From assembly GCF_016862375.1 (NCBI RefSeq), contig NZ_BOMV01000024.1, positions 1 through 51,947 on the forward strand: 51,947 nt of DNA, given 5' to 3'. The notes under the pieces were generated by a model, which made no database searches, was not told the DNA's origin, and saw nothing but the letters and a program-made list of their open reading frames with translations. Shown piece after piece: positions 33,942-42,727 of the stretch. Position numbers and translations under genes: made by a program. This DNA is from Paractinoplanes rishiriensis (GTDB taxonomy: Bacteria; Actinomycetota; Actinomycetes; Mycobacteriales; Micromonosporaceae). The number at the start of each line of letters is the position of its first letter. Position 1 is the first letter of the stretch.

Positions 33942-36470
33942 CTAGGCCGGCGCCGGGTGCGGCGTGCTCGGCGTGAAGCTGAGCCCGCCGCCGGACACGT
34001 CCACCCGCACCGTCTGGCCCGGTGCCAGGTCGGCGGCCAGCAGCAGCGTGGACAGCCGGTTGTCCAGCTCGCGCTGGATCGTGCGGCGCAGCGGCCGGGC
34101 CCCGAACTCCGGCTGGAAGCCCTTGCCTGCCAGCCAGTCCACGGCCGCCGGGGTGATGTCCAGCGTCACGTCCTGCGCGTGCAGGCGGCGCCGGGTCTCG
34201 GCCAGCAACAGCTCGGTGATCTGCCGCAGCTGCGCGGTCTCCAGCTGCCGGAACACGATGATCTCGTCGATCCGGTTGATGAACTCCGGTCGCAGCTGCT
34301 CGCGCAGCCGCCGGTCCAGCCGCTCCCGCAGCTCGGTGTCGTCGCCACCCTCGCCGGCGCCGAATCCGACGCTGCGCCGGGTGCCGCTGATCAGGTCCGA
34401 ACCGATGTTGCTCGTCATGATCAGCACGGTGTTCTTGAAGCTCACCGTGCGGCCCTGGCTGTCGGTCAGCCGCCCGTCGTCGAGCACCTGGAGCAGGATG
34501 TTGAACACGTCCGGGTGCGCCTTCTCGATCTCGTCCAGCAGCACCACGCTGTACGGCTTGCGCCGCACCGCCTCGGTCAGCTGGCCGGCCTCGTCGTAGC
34601 CGACGTATCCGGGCGGCGCGCCGACCAGGCGGGACACGGTGTGCCGCTCCTGGAACTCGCTCATGTCCAGCCGGATCATCCGGTCCGAGTCGCCGAACAG
34701 CGCCCCGGCCAGCGCGCGGGCCAGCTCGGTCTTGCCCACCCCGGTCGGCCCGAGGAACAGGAAGCTGCCCACCGGCCGCTCCGGGTCACCCAGCCCGGCC
34801 CGGGACCGGCGGACCGCCTCGGCGACCGCGACCACCGCGTCGTCCTGCCCGATCACCCGGTCGTGCAGGTGTGCCTCGAGGCGCAGCAGGCGGTCCCGCT
34901 CCTCCTCGGTGAGCTGGGCGACCGGGATGCCGGTGGCCCTCGACACCACCTCGGCGACGTCCGACTCGGTCACCTGCGGCACCCCGGTGGCCGCCACCGT
35001 GACCGCCGCGAACTTCTCCTTGATCGCGTTGATCTCGTCCCGCAGCGACGATGCCCGCTCGTAGTTCTCCGCGGCCACCGCCTGATCGCGGTCCCGGCTC
35101 AGCTGCTCCAGCCGGCGCTCGTCCTCGCGGGTGTCCGGCGACGGGGTCTTCACCCGCAGCCGCACCCGCGCGCCGGCCTGGTCGACCAGGTCGATCGCCT
35201 TGTCCGGCAGGAAGCGGTCGGTGATGTAGCGGTCGGACAGCTGCGCGGCCGCGTCCAGCGCCTCGTCCGTGATCCGCACCTGGTGGTGCGCCTCGTAGTT
35301 GTCCCGCAGGCCGCGCAGGATCGCGACGGTGTCCTCGACGCTCGGCTCGCCCACCAGCACCGGCTGGAACCGCCGGGCCAGCGCCGCGTCCTTCTCGATG
35401 TGCTTGCGGTACTCGTCCATGGTGGTCGCGCCGATCACCCGCAGCCGCCCGCGGGCCAGGGCCGGCTTGAGCATGTTGCTGGCGTCCATGCCGCCGCCCT
35501 CGCCACCACCGGCGCCGACCAGCGTGTGGATCTCGTCGAGGAAGACGATCAGCCCGTCCCCCTCGTTCTGGATCTCGTCGATCACCTTGCGCAGGCGCTC
35601 CTCGAAGTCACCCCGGTAGCGGGTGCCCGCGACGAGCCCGGCGAGGTCGAGCTGGATGACCCGCTTGCCCTCCAGGGTCTGCGGCACGTCACCGTCCACG
35701 ATCCGCTGGGCCAGGCCCTCGACCACGGCGGTCTTACCGACGCCGGCCTCCCCGATCAGCACCGGGTTGTTCTTGGTACGCCGGGACAGGATCTCGACGG
35801 CCTGCTCGATCTCGTCGGCCCGGCCGATCACCGGGTCGACCTCGCCGCGCCGGGCCAGCTCGGTGAGGTCCACGCCGTACTGCTCCAGCGTGGGGGTCTT
35901 GCCGCTGCCGCCACCGCCGGCCGGACCGCCGCGACCCGGGTGCGGCTGCGGCTCGGCGTGCTGGAGCGCCTGCGGGTCGAGCTTGCCGCCCAGCAGCCGG
36001 CCGGCCGCGGAGTCCGCGTTGAGGCCGAGGGCCATCAGGATGTGCTCGGGCCCGACATAGGAGGCGCCCAGCGCCCGGGAAATCTGCAGGCTGTCCAGCA
36101 GCGCGCGCTTGGCGGCCGGGGTCAGCGCCACCTGGGCGGGACCGTCCTCGCGGACTCCCGCGGGCCGGCCCAGCGCGGACAGCAGACTCTCCGGATCGAC
36201 GCCGGCGCGGCGCACGGTCTGCCGCATCGGCTCCTGCTGCAGAACGGCCCAGAGCAGGTGGTCGGTGTCCAGGTCGGCGAGCGTCCGGTCCGGATCCGCG
36301 AGATCGGCGGCACGACGCGCGGCGGTGGACAGCACCTCACGGGCGTCACCACTCATGTACTTCGTGATGTCGATGCGCGGCTGCCGGCGCGGCTCGGCCG
36401 CCCCGAAGAAGCGCGCGAACAGGTCGTCCCAGTTGCCGGGCCCGCCCGGTCCGATCGGTCCGATGCTCAT
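33942..36470 (-). CDS. ClpC-like AAA+ unfoldase
   Basis: An 842-residue Hsp100 ATPase. After a Gly/Pro-rich start, a Clp_N domain (about 40-160), AAA1 with Walker A GEAGVGKT (240-247) and Walker [10 protein letters not shown], a short middle region with a UVR-like helix ([20 protein letters not shown], about 462-481), then AAA2 with Walker A GPTGVGKT (574-581). A VGF tripeptide in [11 protein letters not shown] matches the ClpP-docking loop. The N-terminus differs from housekeeping ClpC, so it is a paralogue. AGGAGAGAAG precedes the ATG. An HspR-type inverted repeat lies about 110 bp upstream. Confidence 0.92.
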   Translation of the reverse strand: MSIGPIGPGGPGNWDDLFARFFGAAEPRRQPRIDITKYMSGDAREVLSTAARRAADLADPDRTLADLDTDHLLWAVLQQEPMRQTVRRAGVDPESLLSALGRPAGVREDGPAQVALTPAAKRALLDSLQISRALGASYVGPEHILMALGLNADSAAGRLLGGKLDPQALQHAEPQPHPGRGGPAGGGGSGKTPTLEQYGVDLTELARRGEVDPVIGRADEIEQAVEILSRRTKNNPVLIGEAGVGKTAVVEGLAQRIVDGDVPQTLEGKRVIQLDLAGLVAGTRYRGDFEERLRKVIDEIQNEGDGLIVFLDEIHTLVGAGGGEGGGMDASNMLKPALARGRLRVIGATTMDEYRKHIEKDAALARRFQPVLVGEPSVEDTVAILRGLRDNYEAHHQVRITDEALDAAAQLSDRYITDRFLPDKAIDLVDQAGARVRLRVKTPSPDTREDERRLEQLSRDRDQAVAAENYERASSLRDEINAIKEKFAAVTVAATGVPQVTESDVAEVVSRATGIPVAQLTEEERDRLLRLEAHLHDRVIGQDDAVVAVAEAVRRSRAGLGDPERPVGSFLFLGPTGVGKTELARALAGALFGDSDRMIRLDMSEFQERHTVSRLVGAPPGYVGYDEAGQLTEAVRRKPYSVVLLDEIEKAHPDVFNILLQVLDDGRLTDSQGRTVSFKNTVLIMTSNIGSDLISGTRRSVGFGAGEGGDDTELRERLDRRLREQLRPEFINRIDEIIVFRQLETAQLRQITELLLAETRRRLHAQDVTLDITPAAVDWLAGKGFQPEFGARPLRRTIQRELDNRLSTLLLAADLAPGQTVRVDVSGGGLSFTPSTPHPAPA

Positions 36471-36577
36471 TGGTCCACTTCTCTCCTGTTGCTAGCGGCT
36501 GCACGCCCCCGCATTCCCCGGCGTGCGACCGTTATCAGCGCTGGTGACCATCCGTTGATTCCCAGATTTCGCAGAAA

Positions 36578-36598
36578 CTTGACTCAGGTACGCTCAAC
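36578..36598. promoter_or_regulatory. HAIR-like inverted repeat (possible HspR site)
   Basis: CTTGACT-N7-GCTCAAC matches the HAIR consensus CTTGAGT-N7-ACTCAAG at 11 of 14 positions with the right spacing. HspR binds HAIR elements to repress dnaK and clpB in Streptomyces and mycobacteria. Here it lies between the divergent Clp and NYN-like genes, 5 bp upstream of the ATG at 36603. Confidence 0.5.
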
Positions 36599-36602
36599 TT
36601 TC

Positions 36603-37109
36603 ATGACCCCACCTCAGGCTCCGGTTCCGCCCCCGGTTCCGCCCCCAGTTCCGCCCCCGGCACCGGCTCCGGCACCGGCTCCGGCACCGGCTCCGGCACC
36701 GGCTCCGGCTGCGGCTGCGGCTGCGGCTGCGGCTGCGGCTCTGGTGATCGTCGACGGCGCCAACGTCGTCGGCTCCGTCCCCGACGGCTGGTGGCGCGAC
36801 CGAGCGGGCGCCGCCATCCGCCTCCGCGATCGCCTGGCCACACTGTTAGAGCCCGGCATCTCCGATATTTCAGGACCGGTGGAGATTGCGCTGGTAGTGG
36901 AGGGCAAAGCCCGAGAAATTCCCCAAACCACCAACGGCGTACGCATCGAGCGAGCCCCCGCCTCCGGAGACGACAAGATCGCCGACCTGGTCAGAGCCGC
37001 AGCCCCCACCAGACGCACCGTCGTGATAACCGCCGACCGCGGCCTGCGCACCCGGGTCCTGGCCTTGGGCGGCGAGGTCCGCGGCCCGTCCACCATCCCC
37101 CGCTCCTGA
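36603..37109 (+). CDS. NYN/PIN-like nuclease-family protein with Pro/Ala N-terminal repeat
   Basis: A 168-residue protein. The conserved part starts LVIVDGANVVGSVPDGWWRD, with the acidic Asp of the NYN/PIN fold, continues with VEIALVVEGKAREI, and ends SGDDKIADLVRAAAPTRRTV plus VVITADRGLRTRVLALG. These give the acidic pocket expected of a metal-dependent RNase. Residues 1-47 are Pro/Ala repeats. A GTG at 36744 would remove them and give 121 residues, the size typical of relatives. The start is therefore uncertain. Confidence 0.75.
   Translation: MTPPQAPVPPPVPPPVPPPAPAPAPAPAPAPAPAPAAAAAAAAAAALVIVDGANVVGSVPDGWWRDRAGAAIRLRDRLATLLEPGISDISGPVEIALVVEGKAREIPQTTNGVRIERAPASGDDKIADLVRAAAPTRRTVVITADRGLRTRVLALGGEVRGPSTIPRS
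36620..36740 (+). repeat. Pro/Ala-coding short tandem repeats
   Basis: Runs of GGTTCCGCCCCC, then four copies of CACCGGCTCCGG (36661-36708), then CTGCGG units to about 36739. They encode PVPPP, PAPA and poly-Ala respectively. The change of unit along the run suggests successive slippage events. Confidence 0.8.
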
Positions 37110-37379
37110 CCACCCGCCGACAGCCACCTCCCACCGCCCGCCACTCCCACACCGGCAGTAGCCACGAGACCCGGGGCCCCACACCGGCAGTTCGTCACGA
37201 GACCCCGCCCCCAGCGCCCCACCCGGCGCCCCACCGCTCCGCCGACCTGCCACCAAGCACCACCACGAGCGCCCCCACCCGTCGACCCCACGCCGCCCGG
37301 ACCCGGCACCAACGCACTGTCCCCATAAGCGCGCCACCCCGAACCCGCCAGCAACGCACTGCCCGAGCCCGGCGCCGCG
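37110..37379. other. Non-coding stretch before the MFS remnant
   Basis: No protein-like frame was found. CACACCGGCAGT is repeated at about 37149 and 37183, each followed by a CACGAGACCC segment, giving an imperfect direct repeat of about 30 bp. The base composition is C-rich on the plus strand. Confidence 0.5.
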
Positions 37380-37921
37380 TTGCCCGAGGTGCGGCACATA
37401 GCCGGCGACCGGGGGCTGACCGGGCGGCTGTTGGCGGCGCAGGCGGGTGGCGCTCTGGTGAGCGGGTTGCTCTACACCCTGGCGAGCGCGGGCGGGACCT
37501 GGCTGGCCGCGGTGTTCACAGCGGGTTATGTGCCGCTTCTTCTCGTGCCGTCACCGCGGCCGATGTGGTGCTACCGGCGGTCAGCGGGTTGGGACTACCG
37601 CCGCTGCTCTCACGCGGCGTTCCTGGCGGCCGATCGGCTGGCTCCGCCGGGAACGGCCGTGGAGGCGTTCGCTGGATCTTCACGGCGTTCACCGTGGTGG
37701 CGCGACCGGGGCGGCGCGACCGGGGCGGCGCGACCGGGGCGGCGCGACCGGGGCGGCGCGACCGGGCCGCTGACCGCGGCGCCGTCGGCACCGGGTTCCT
37801 GGTCGCGCCGGTGTCCGGCCTGCCCGCGGTGGCCGCCATGACCGCGGCGGCCTGGCCGCATAACCCCTGGACCCGTGCCCCCTGGGCCCGTACCCCCTGG
37901 ACCCGTACCCCTCTGCGGTGA
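37380..37921 (+). pseudogene. Frameshifted remnant of an MFS transporter
   Basis: The C-terminal end of a 12-helix MFS exporter can be pieced together from alternating frames. One frame gives LLAAQAGGALVSGLLYTLA and AAVFTAGYVPLLLVPSPRP. The next gives ADVVLPAVSGLGLPPLL, the first again AAFLAADRLAPPGTAVEAFA, and the other WIFTAFTVV followed after a 14-bp repeat by GTGFLVAPVSGLPAVAAMTA. This order matches the last helices of actinomycete MFS proteins. At least four frame changes are needed and no N-terminal half is present. The 14-bp repeat at 37701-37770 is itself frame-disrupting. Confidence 0.62.
37701..37770. repeat. 14-bp tandem repeat in the MFS remnant
   Basis: The unit CGCGACCGGGGCGG is present in four identical copies (37701-37756), followed by one diverged copy. 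A length that is not a multiple of three would break the reading frame, fitting pseudogene status. Confidence 0.85.
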
Positions 37922-38168
37922 ATTTTGAGCATTGTGGAGATAGCGCCGGGCGCGCGGATTCCGGCTTGCGAGGTAGCTTTAAGTATTCAATCCTGTTCAT
38001 TCAGTCGTCAGATCTCGGACACGTCGGCGGGAGTGGGTATCAGTCGGGTCGATGCTTCCCGCATGAACGGGCTCGCCTCGCAAAAGGGGTGTGCGCGGAC
38101 GACGAGGCAGGAAGGGGCCAGTAGTCTGAGGGCCGAAATCGGGTTCCGCACAGCAGGAGGCTGCACGG

Positions 38169-38429
38169 GTGGCCAGTGTCGCCGAGGTCAAAGCGGCCGT
38201 CGACGCCGCGCTCCAGCAGGTGAGCGAGGGGCAGGCGGCGATACAGGCAGCCCGGGAGAAGCTGGGCGAGGCCCAGCAGAGCCTGGCGGCGGCGCTCGAC
38301 GGCAGCGGCAGCGACGCGGTCGGCGCGGCACACGCCTCGCTCTCCCAGGCCGACCAGTCGCTCGAGGAGTGCCTCGGCGCGACCGCCATGGCGGTCGAGC
38401 AGGCCGAGACCTACACGGCGATGCTCTGA
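38169..38429 (+). CDS. 86-aa helical protein, first gene of the FtsK cassette
   Basis: An 86-residue, all-helical, acidic protein starting at GTG with a strong AGGAGG seven bases away. Helix 1 runs to about residue 44 (VAEVKAAVDAALQQVSEGQA) and helix 2 covers about 48-85, joined at a DGSGSD turn. Length and hairpin shape are like WXG100 proteins, but the WXG motif is absent. It resembles small actinomycete families such as DUF6244, although this is from memory. It starts the cassette with the 300-aa, FtsK-like and coiled-coil membrane proteins, and lies 4 bp before the next gene. It could be a substrate or adaptor. Confidence 0.72.
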   Translation: MASVAEVKAAVDAALQQVSEGQAAIQAAREKLGEAQQSLAAALDGSGSDAVGAAHASLSQADQSLEECLGATAMAVEQAETYTAML

Positions 38430-38433
38430 CGCG

Positions 38434-39336
38434 ATGTCGCTGATTCAGGAACTCGGCGCCCAGCTCCGTGCCACGTCCGACGAACTGCCGACGGGGCTCG
38501 TCTCGGTGGCCCTCGAACGGCTGCGCAGCGCCACCGAGCTGCTCGCCTGGGTGCGCGAGGCGTCGGTCGACCCGGTCGGCGTGCCGCAGCTGGGCAACGC
38601 CACCGAGCACGCCGAACGGGCCGCCGCGGCGCTGCGGCTGGCCCAGGACGCCATCGCGACCTATCTGGCCTCCATCGGGCTGACCGGCGACGCCAGCGCG
38701 CCGCCCGAGCAGGAGTGGCGGGCCGGGCTGCGGCCGGCGCCTCAGGTCGAGCCGACCGACGCGGCCGAGCCGCCCGCCGAGCGGCTCGGGCCGTGGTGGC
38801 AGCAGCGGGTCGCCCAGCTGACCGGTGAGCCGGCGCCGGCCGAGGGTGCGGGCCAGGGTGCCGGACAGGGTGCCGGACAGCGCGGCGACACGGCCGATCT
38901 GCTGCGCCGGGTGGCCGCCGCGGTGCGCTCCGGGGACAAGGCGCAGGTCGGTCGCGACCTGCACGCCGCCAACGCCGCCACCGGGCTCGGGCTGGCCGCG
39001 GTCACCTCGCCGGTGCTGCACCGGCTCGCCGGTGACCTGCTGGGCCACGAGCCGCGACCGGACGATGTGGAACGACTGCGCACGGCCACCACCGGCCGGG
39101 TGCGCTCGCTGTTGCCGGGCACCTCACCGGCCGTACTGGACACCCTGCTGGCCCGGATCTGCCGGGCGCCCACGAAGCAGCAGCAGGGTCAGCCCGCCGC
39201 ACACCCGGCAGACAACGCTGTCACCGCCGGTGTGCTGGCCGGGGTGCTGCTGGCCCGGCTCGGCCGGGACGCCAGCACCCTCGATCCGGACGCCCCCGAG
39301 CCGTTGCGCCGCCCCGAGGCCGCCGACGCCCGATGA
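38434..39336 (+). CDS. Accessory protein of the FtsK cassette
   Basis: A 300-residue soluble protein that is not recognised. The N-terminal 90 residues are helical (LIQELGAQLRATSDELPTGL, then TELLAWVREASVDPVGVPQL). A repeated GAGQGAGQGAGQ linker at about 142-152 joins them to a helical C-terminal domain (ADLLRRVAAAVRSGDKAQVG). It lies 4 bp after the 86-aa gene and 9 bp before the FtsK-like gene, so all are co-transcribed. The N-terminal helices could pair with the 86-aa protein. Confidence 0.72.
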   Translation: MSLIQELGAQLRATSDELPTGLVSVALERLRSATELLAWVREASVDPVGVPQLGNATEHAERAAAALRLAQDAIATYLASIGLTGDASAPPEQEWRAGLRPAPQVEPTDAAEPPAERLGPWWQQRVAQLTGEPAPAEGAGQGAGQGAGQRGDTADLLRRVAAAVRSGDKAQVGRDLHAANAATGLGLAAVTSPVLHRLAGDLLGHEPRPDDVERLRTATTGRVRSLLPGTSPAVLDTLLARICRAPTKQQQGQPAAHPADNAVTAGVLAGVLLARLGRDASTLDPDAPEPLRRPEAADAR

Positions 39337-39345
39337 GAACGAGTC

Positions 39346-41976
39346 ATGGCTGATTCGACCGCACAGCAGGTAATGGACATCCGGGCCGGGTTGTCGCACG
39401 CCCTGGGCGCCGCCGAGACCGCGCTGGTCGCGGCCCGGGAGGCGTACACGACGGCCCAGGAACGACGGGAACGCGTGGTGGCCGCCGCCATCGCCCGGCG
39501 CCGCAGAGTCGCCGAGGCGCTGGACGTCCGCCTGCGCCAGATCGACGAGCAGCACCGCACCGACCTGGCGGCGCTGGCCGGCGCCGCCGCGGGTGCGGCC
39601 GACCGGGCGGCACCGGGAGCGGCCGGCGACCCGTGGGACGACTGGCAGCCGTCGCCGCTGGACCGGGCCGCCGAGCTGCGGGTGGGCCGGGTGCTGCTGC
39701 CGCATCCGGAGGAGGTGCCGGCGCTGGTCCCGCTGCTCGACCACGGCCACGTGGTGGTGCGCGGCGACCGGCAGATCGGCGACGATGTGGTGGCCGGGCT
39801 GCTGCTGCGGGCGGTGGGCACGGCCGCACCGGGCGCGCTCAAACTGATCGGCTACGACCCGGAGCACCTCGGCGGCGGGCTGGCCCGGTTCGCCACGCTC
39901 GCCCCGGCGGGGGTGCTCACGTTCGTGGGCCCGGGCGGGCTGGGCGGGCTCCTGGACGACCTGGTGGAGCACGTACGCCGGATCAACGAGACGGTGCTGG
40001 CCGGTGAGTACACGTCGCTGCGCGAGCTGAACGCGGCCACCCACCGGCGGCCCGAGCCGTGGCGGGTGGCGGTGCTGCTGGGCGCCGGCGAGCTGAGCCG
40101 GCACGAGCAGACCCAGCTCCAGCGGCTGCTGCGCACCGGGCCGGCCGCGGGCGTGCACCTGGTGATCCAGGGCATGCCGGTGCAGTCCGGTCCGGGTGTG
40201 GAGTTCATCACCGCGGCGCCGGACGATCGCGCCCGGGTGTCGGGTGCGGGTGCGTTGCCGGTACGGCTGGACGGCGGCCCGCCGCAGGCGGTGGTGGCCG
40301 CGGCCTGCCGCCGGATCGCCGACGCGGTCGCCGCGGGACCGGCCCCGGTCGCCCTGGACAGCCTGTTACCGCAGACGGACTGGCAGGAGAGCTCCGCCAC
40401 CGGACTGACCGCGCCGCTCGGTGACGGCCCGCAGGGGACGCCGGTGGCCGTGACGCTCAGCGACTACCCGCCGCACGCGCTCATCGCCGGTCCGTCCGGC
40501 ACCGGTAAGACCAACCTGATCTACGCCTGGATGGGCGCGCTGGCCGCCCGCTACTCCCCCGCCGAGCTGGCGTTCTATCTGCTCGACTTCAAGGAGGGGG
40601 TGTCGTTCGCCCGGTTCGCGCCGGGTCGGCGGGACCAGAGCTGGCTGCCGCACGTGCGCCTGGTCGGGGTGAACGTCAACACCGACCGCGAGTTCGGGCT
40701 GGCCCTGCTGCGCTTCCTCGGCGAGGAGCTGCGCCGGCGGGCCGAGGCGGCGAAACGGCACGAGGTCACCAACCTGGCCGAGCTGCGCGCCGAGGACCCG
40801 GAGGGCAGCTGGCCCCGGATCGTGGCCGTGGTCGACGAGTTCCAGGTGCTGCTCTCCGGCCGGGACGCGGTGGCGGGCGAGGCCGTCAACCTGCTCGAGG
40901 ACCTCGCCCGCCGGGGCCGCTCGCAGGGCATCCACCTGATCCTGGCCAGCCAGGACGTCTCCGGCATCGAGGCGCTGTGGGGCCGGCCCGCGCTGGTGGC
41001 GCAGTTCTCGCTGCGGATCGCGCTGCCCCGGGCCCGGCGGATCCTGGCCGAGACCAACCAGGCCGCCGAGTCGCTGCCGCGCTATCACGCCGTGGTGAAT
41101 GCGGACTCGGGCGCCACCGAGGCCAACCGGATCGTCCGGGTGCCGGCCGCCGGCGACCGGGACCGGTGGAACGCACTCCAGCACCGGCTGTGGCGCCGCC
41201 GCCCGGAGGGCCAGGGACCGCCGCGGCTGTTCGACGGCGACGTGGTGCCGTCGCTCGGCGAGAGCCCGGACTACCAGGGGCTGGCCCCGGTGGACGGCTC
41301 ACCCGCGCCGGTGGTGCTGCTCGGCGAGACGATCGACGTGCTGTCCCGGTCGGCCCGGACCGTGCTGCGCCGCGCCCCCGGGCGCAACCTGGCCGTGCTC
41401 GGCACCCGGGTGGACGAGGCCTGCTCGGTGCTGGCCACCGCCGGGTTGTCGCTGGCCGCGCAGTTCCCGCCGGACGGCGCCCGCTACTCCATCCTCTGCC
41501 TCGACCCGGACGCCCGGACCGCGGCCGCGACACTCTGCGAGCAGTTGCCGGAGTGCGGCTGGTACGAGCCGGACAACGCGGACTGGCTGCTGGAGGACGC
41601 GGCCGCCGAGGCGTCGGCGTCCTGGCCGGCCGACCGGCCGCATTTCCTGCTGGTGTACGCGGCGGACGCGATGCCGGGTGGCAAGGGCGCGGCGGACCAG
41701 CTGCGCACCATTCTGCGGCACGGTCCGGAGCGGCGCATCCACGTGCTGGGCTGGTGGCGGGGCGCGGCACTGTTGCGCGAGGCGCTCGGCGGCCAGGGTT
41801 CGCGCACCGACGCGATCGGCGCCTGGGTGGCGCTCGACGTGCACGGCAGCGAGCTGGCGCCCTACTATCCGGGCACCGGGGCGCCCGCGTGGTACCCCCG
41901 TCCGTGGCGGGCGCTACATTTCGACCGCTCGGTGCATCGGGGCGCCGAGGTCATCATCCCCTACGGACAGTTATGA
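39346..41976 (+). CDS. EccC-like FtsK/SpoIIIE ATPase
   Basis: An 876-residue ATPase. Residues about 20-75 form an N-terminal coiled coil. Residues 110-340 resemble a nucleotide-binding domain without a P-loop. The active FtsK/SpoIIIE domain follows with Walker A AGPSGTGKT (381-389), Walker B IVAVVDEFQ (492-500) and the segment EDLARRGRSQGIHLILASQD (518-537). Residues 660-876 look like a further degenerate ATPase-like domain. The three-domain plan recalls EccC of type VII secretion, but there are no transmembrane helices. In the cassette the membrane part may be supplied by the downstream gene. Confidence 0.88.
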   Translation: MADSTAQQVMDIRAGLSHALGAAETALVAAREAYTTAQERRERVVAAAIARRRRVAEALDVRLRQIDEQHRTDLAALAGAAAGAADRAAPGAAGDPWDDWQPSPLDRAAELRVGRVLLPHPEEVPALVPLLDHGHVVVRGDRQIGDDVVAGLLLRAVGTAAPGALKLIGYDPEHLGGGLARFATLAPAGVLTFVGPGGLGGLLDDLVEHVRRINETVLAGEYTSLRELNAATHRRPEPWRVAVLLGAGELSRHEQTQLQRLLRTGPAAGVHLVIQGMPVQSGPGVEFITAAPDDRARVSGAGALPVRLDGGPPQAVVAAACRRIADAVAAGPAPVALDSLLPQTDWQESSATGLTAPLGDGPQGTPVAVTLSDYPPHALIAGPSGTGKTNLIYAWMGALAARYSPAELAFYLLDFKEGVSFARFAPGRRDQSWLPHVRLVGVNVNTDREFGLALLRFLGEELRRRAEAAKRHEVTNLAELRAEDPEGSWPRIVAVVDEFQVLLSGRDAVAGEAVNLLEDLARRGRSQGIHLILASQDVSGIEALWGRPALVAQFSLRIALPRARRILAETNQAAESLPRYHAVVNADSGATEANRIVRVPAAGDRDRWNALQHRLWRRRPEGQGPPRLFDGDVVPSLGESPDYQGLAPVDGSPAPVVLLGETIDVLSRSARTVLRRAPGRNLAVLGTRVDEACSVLATAGLSLAAQFPPDGARYSILCLDPDARTAAATLCEQLPECGWYEPDNADWLLEDAAAEASASWPADRPHFLLVYAADAMPGGKGAADQLRTILRHGPERRIHVLGWWRGAALLREALGGQGSRTDAIGAWVALDVHGSELAPYYPGTGAPAWYPRPWRALHFDRSVHRGAEVIIPYGQL

Positions 41977-42025
41977 ACAACGGAGTTCACACGACGGCGG
42001 CGGCGGACGCGCGGGGACGCGCGTC

Positions 42026-42727
42026 ATGACGCAGCGCGATGTACAGCCGGCGGACTTCGAGACCGCCGACTACCGGGTGGTGCTGCGGCGGTTGGCCACC
42101 CTGGACGAGGAGGCCGCGAGCCTGCGCGCCGAGGCCGGCCGCTGGCACGACGGCCGGGTGGCCGCGGCCGACGACGCCGTCCGGCAGGCCGACCAGCAGC
42201 TGCGAGACGCCAAGCAGGCGGTCGCCGAGGCCCAGCGCAACCTGGAGGAGGTGGACGCGCGGGCCGCCGGGCTGTGGTCGGACTACGTGCACAAGGTCGG
42301 GCCGGCGGCGGAGCGCTTCGGCCGGACCGTGCCGCAGCCGGTCATCCCGCGGCAGCGCAGCGAGCGCAACGCGGCCGACTACCTCGACGAGGTGGCCACC
42401 AAGGTGAAGTACACCGAGAAGGCCCGGCCCCTGACCTTCGGGATCAAGCTGCTGTTCGGGGCGTTCGGGGTGGCCGGCGGCCTGGCCGGGGTGGCGGCCT
42501 ACCGGGTGCTGCGGGCGAACGGCGGCAGCCAGACCGGCACCTGGAAGGACGCGCTGCCGGTGGTGGCGCTCGTGGTGCTGCTGGCCTGCCCGGTGCTGTC
42601 GGTGGTGGCCGCCAAGAAGGTCGCCGACCGGCGCGGCGTCGGCCTGGACGCCGCGACGGTCGCCACGATCCTGCTGGCCGGCATGATCACCGCGGGCGCG
42701 CTGCTCGGCGCTATCGGGGTGCAGTGA
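42026..42727 (+). CDS. Coiled-coil protein with C-terminal membrane helices
   Basis: A 233-residue protein. Residues 15-90 form a long coiled coil (RRLATLDEEAASLRAEAGRW and QLRDAKQAVAEAQRNLEEVD). Three or four hydrophobic helices follow (about 138-160, 175-195 and 210-232). It is the last gene of the FtsK cassette. By position and topology it is a candidate membrane anchor for the ATPase, which itself has no membrane helices. GGGGA lies upstream of the ATG. Its end overlaps the convergent JmjC-type gene by 17 bp. Family not recognised. Confidence 0.76.
   Translation: MTQRDVQPADFETADYRVVLRRLATLDEEAASLRAEAGRWHDGRVAAADDAVRQADQQLRDAKQAVAEAQRNLEEVDARAAGLWSDYVHKVGPAAERFGRTVPQPVIPRQRSERNAADYLDEVATKVKYTEKARPLTFGIKLLFGAFGVAGGLAGVAAYRVLRANGGSQTGTWKDALPVVALVVLLACPVLSVVAAKKVADRRGVGLDAATVATILLAGMITAGALLGAIGVQ

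Noticed and set aside
33957..36600. Very long plus-strand open frame opposite the ClpC-like gene
   Set aside because: It is an antisense shadow caused by high GC content. The ClpC frame has full AAA+ motifs and a ribosome binding site; only the 3' part of the plus frame (from 36603) is a real gene.
38169..42727. Complete ESX/type VII secretion locus or conjugative TraB element
   Set aside because: No EccB, EccD, EccE, mycosin, WXG motif, integrase, relaxase or attachment site is visible.
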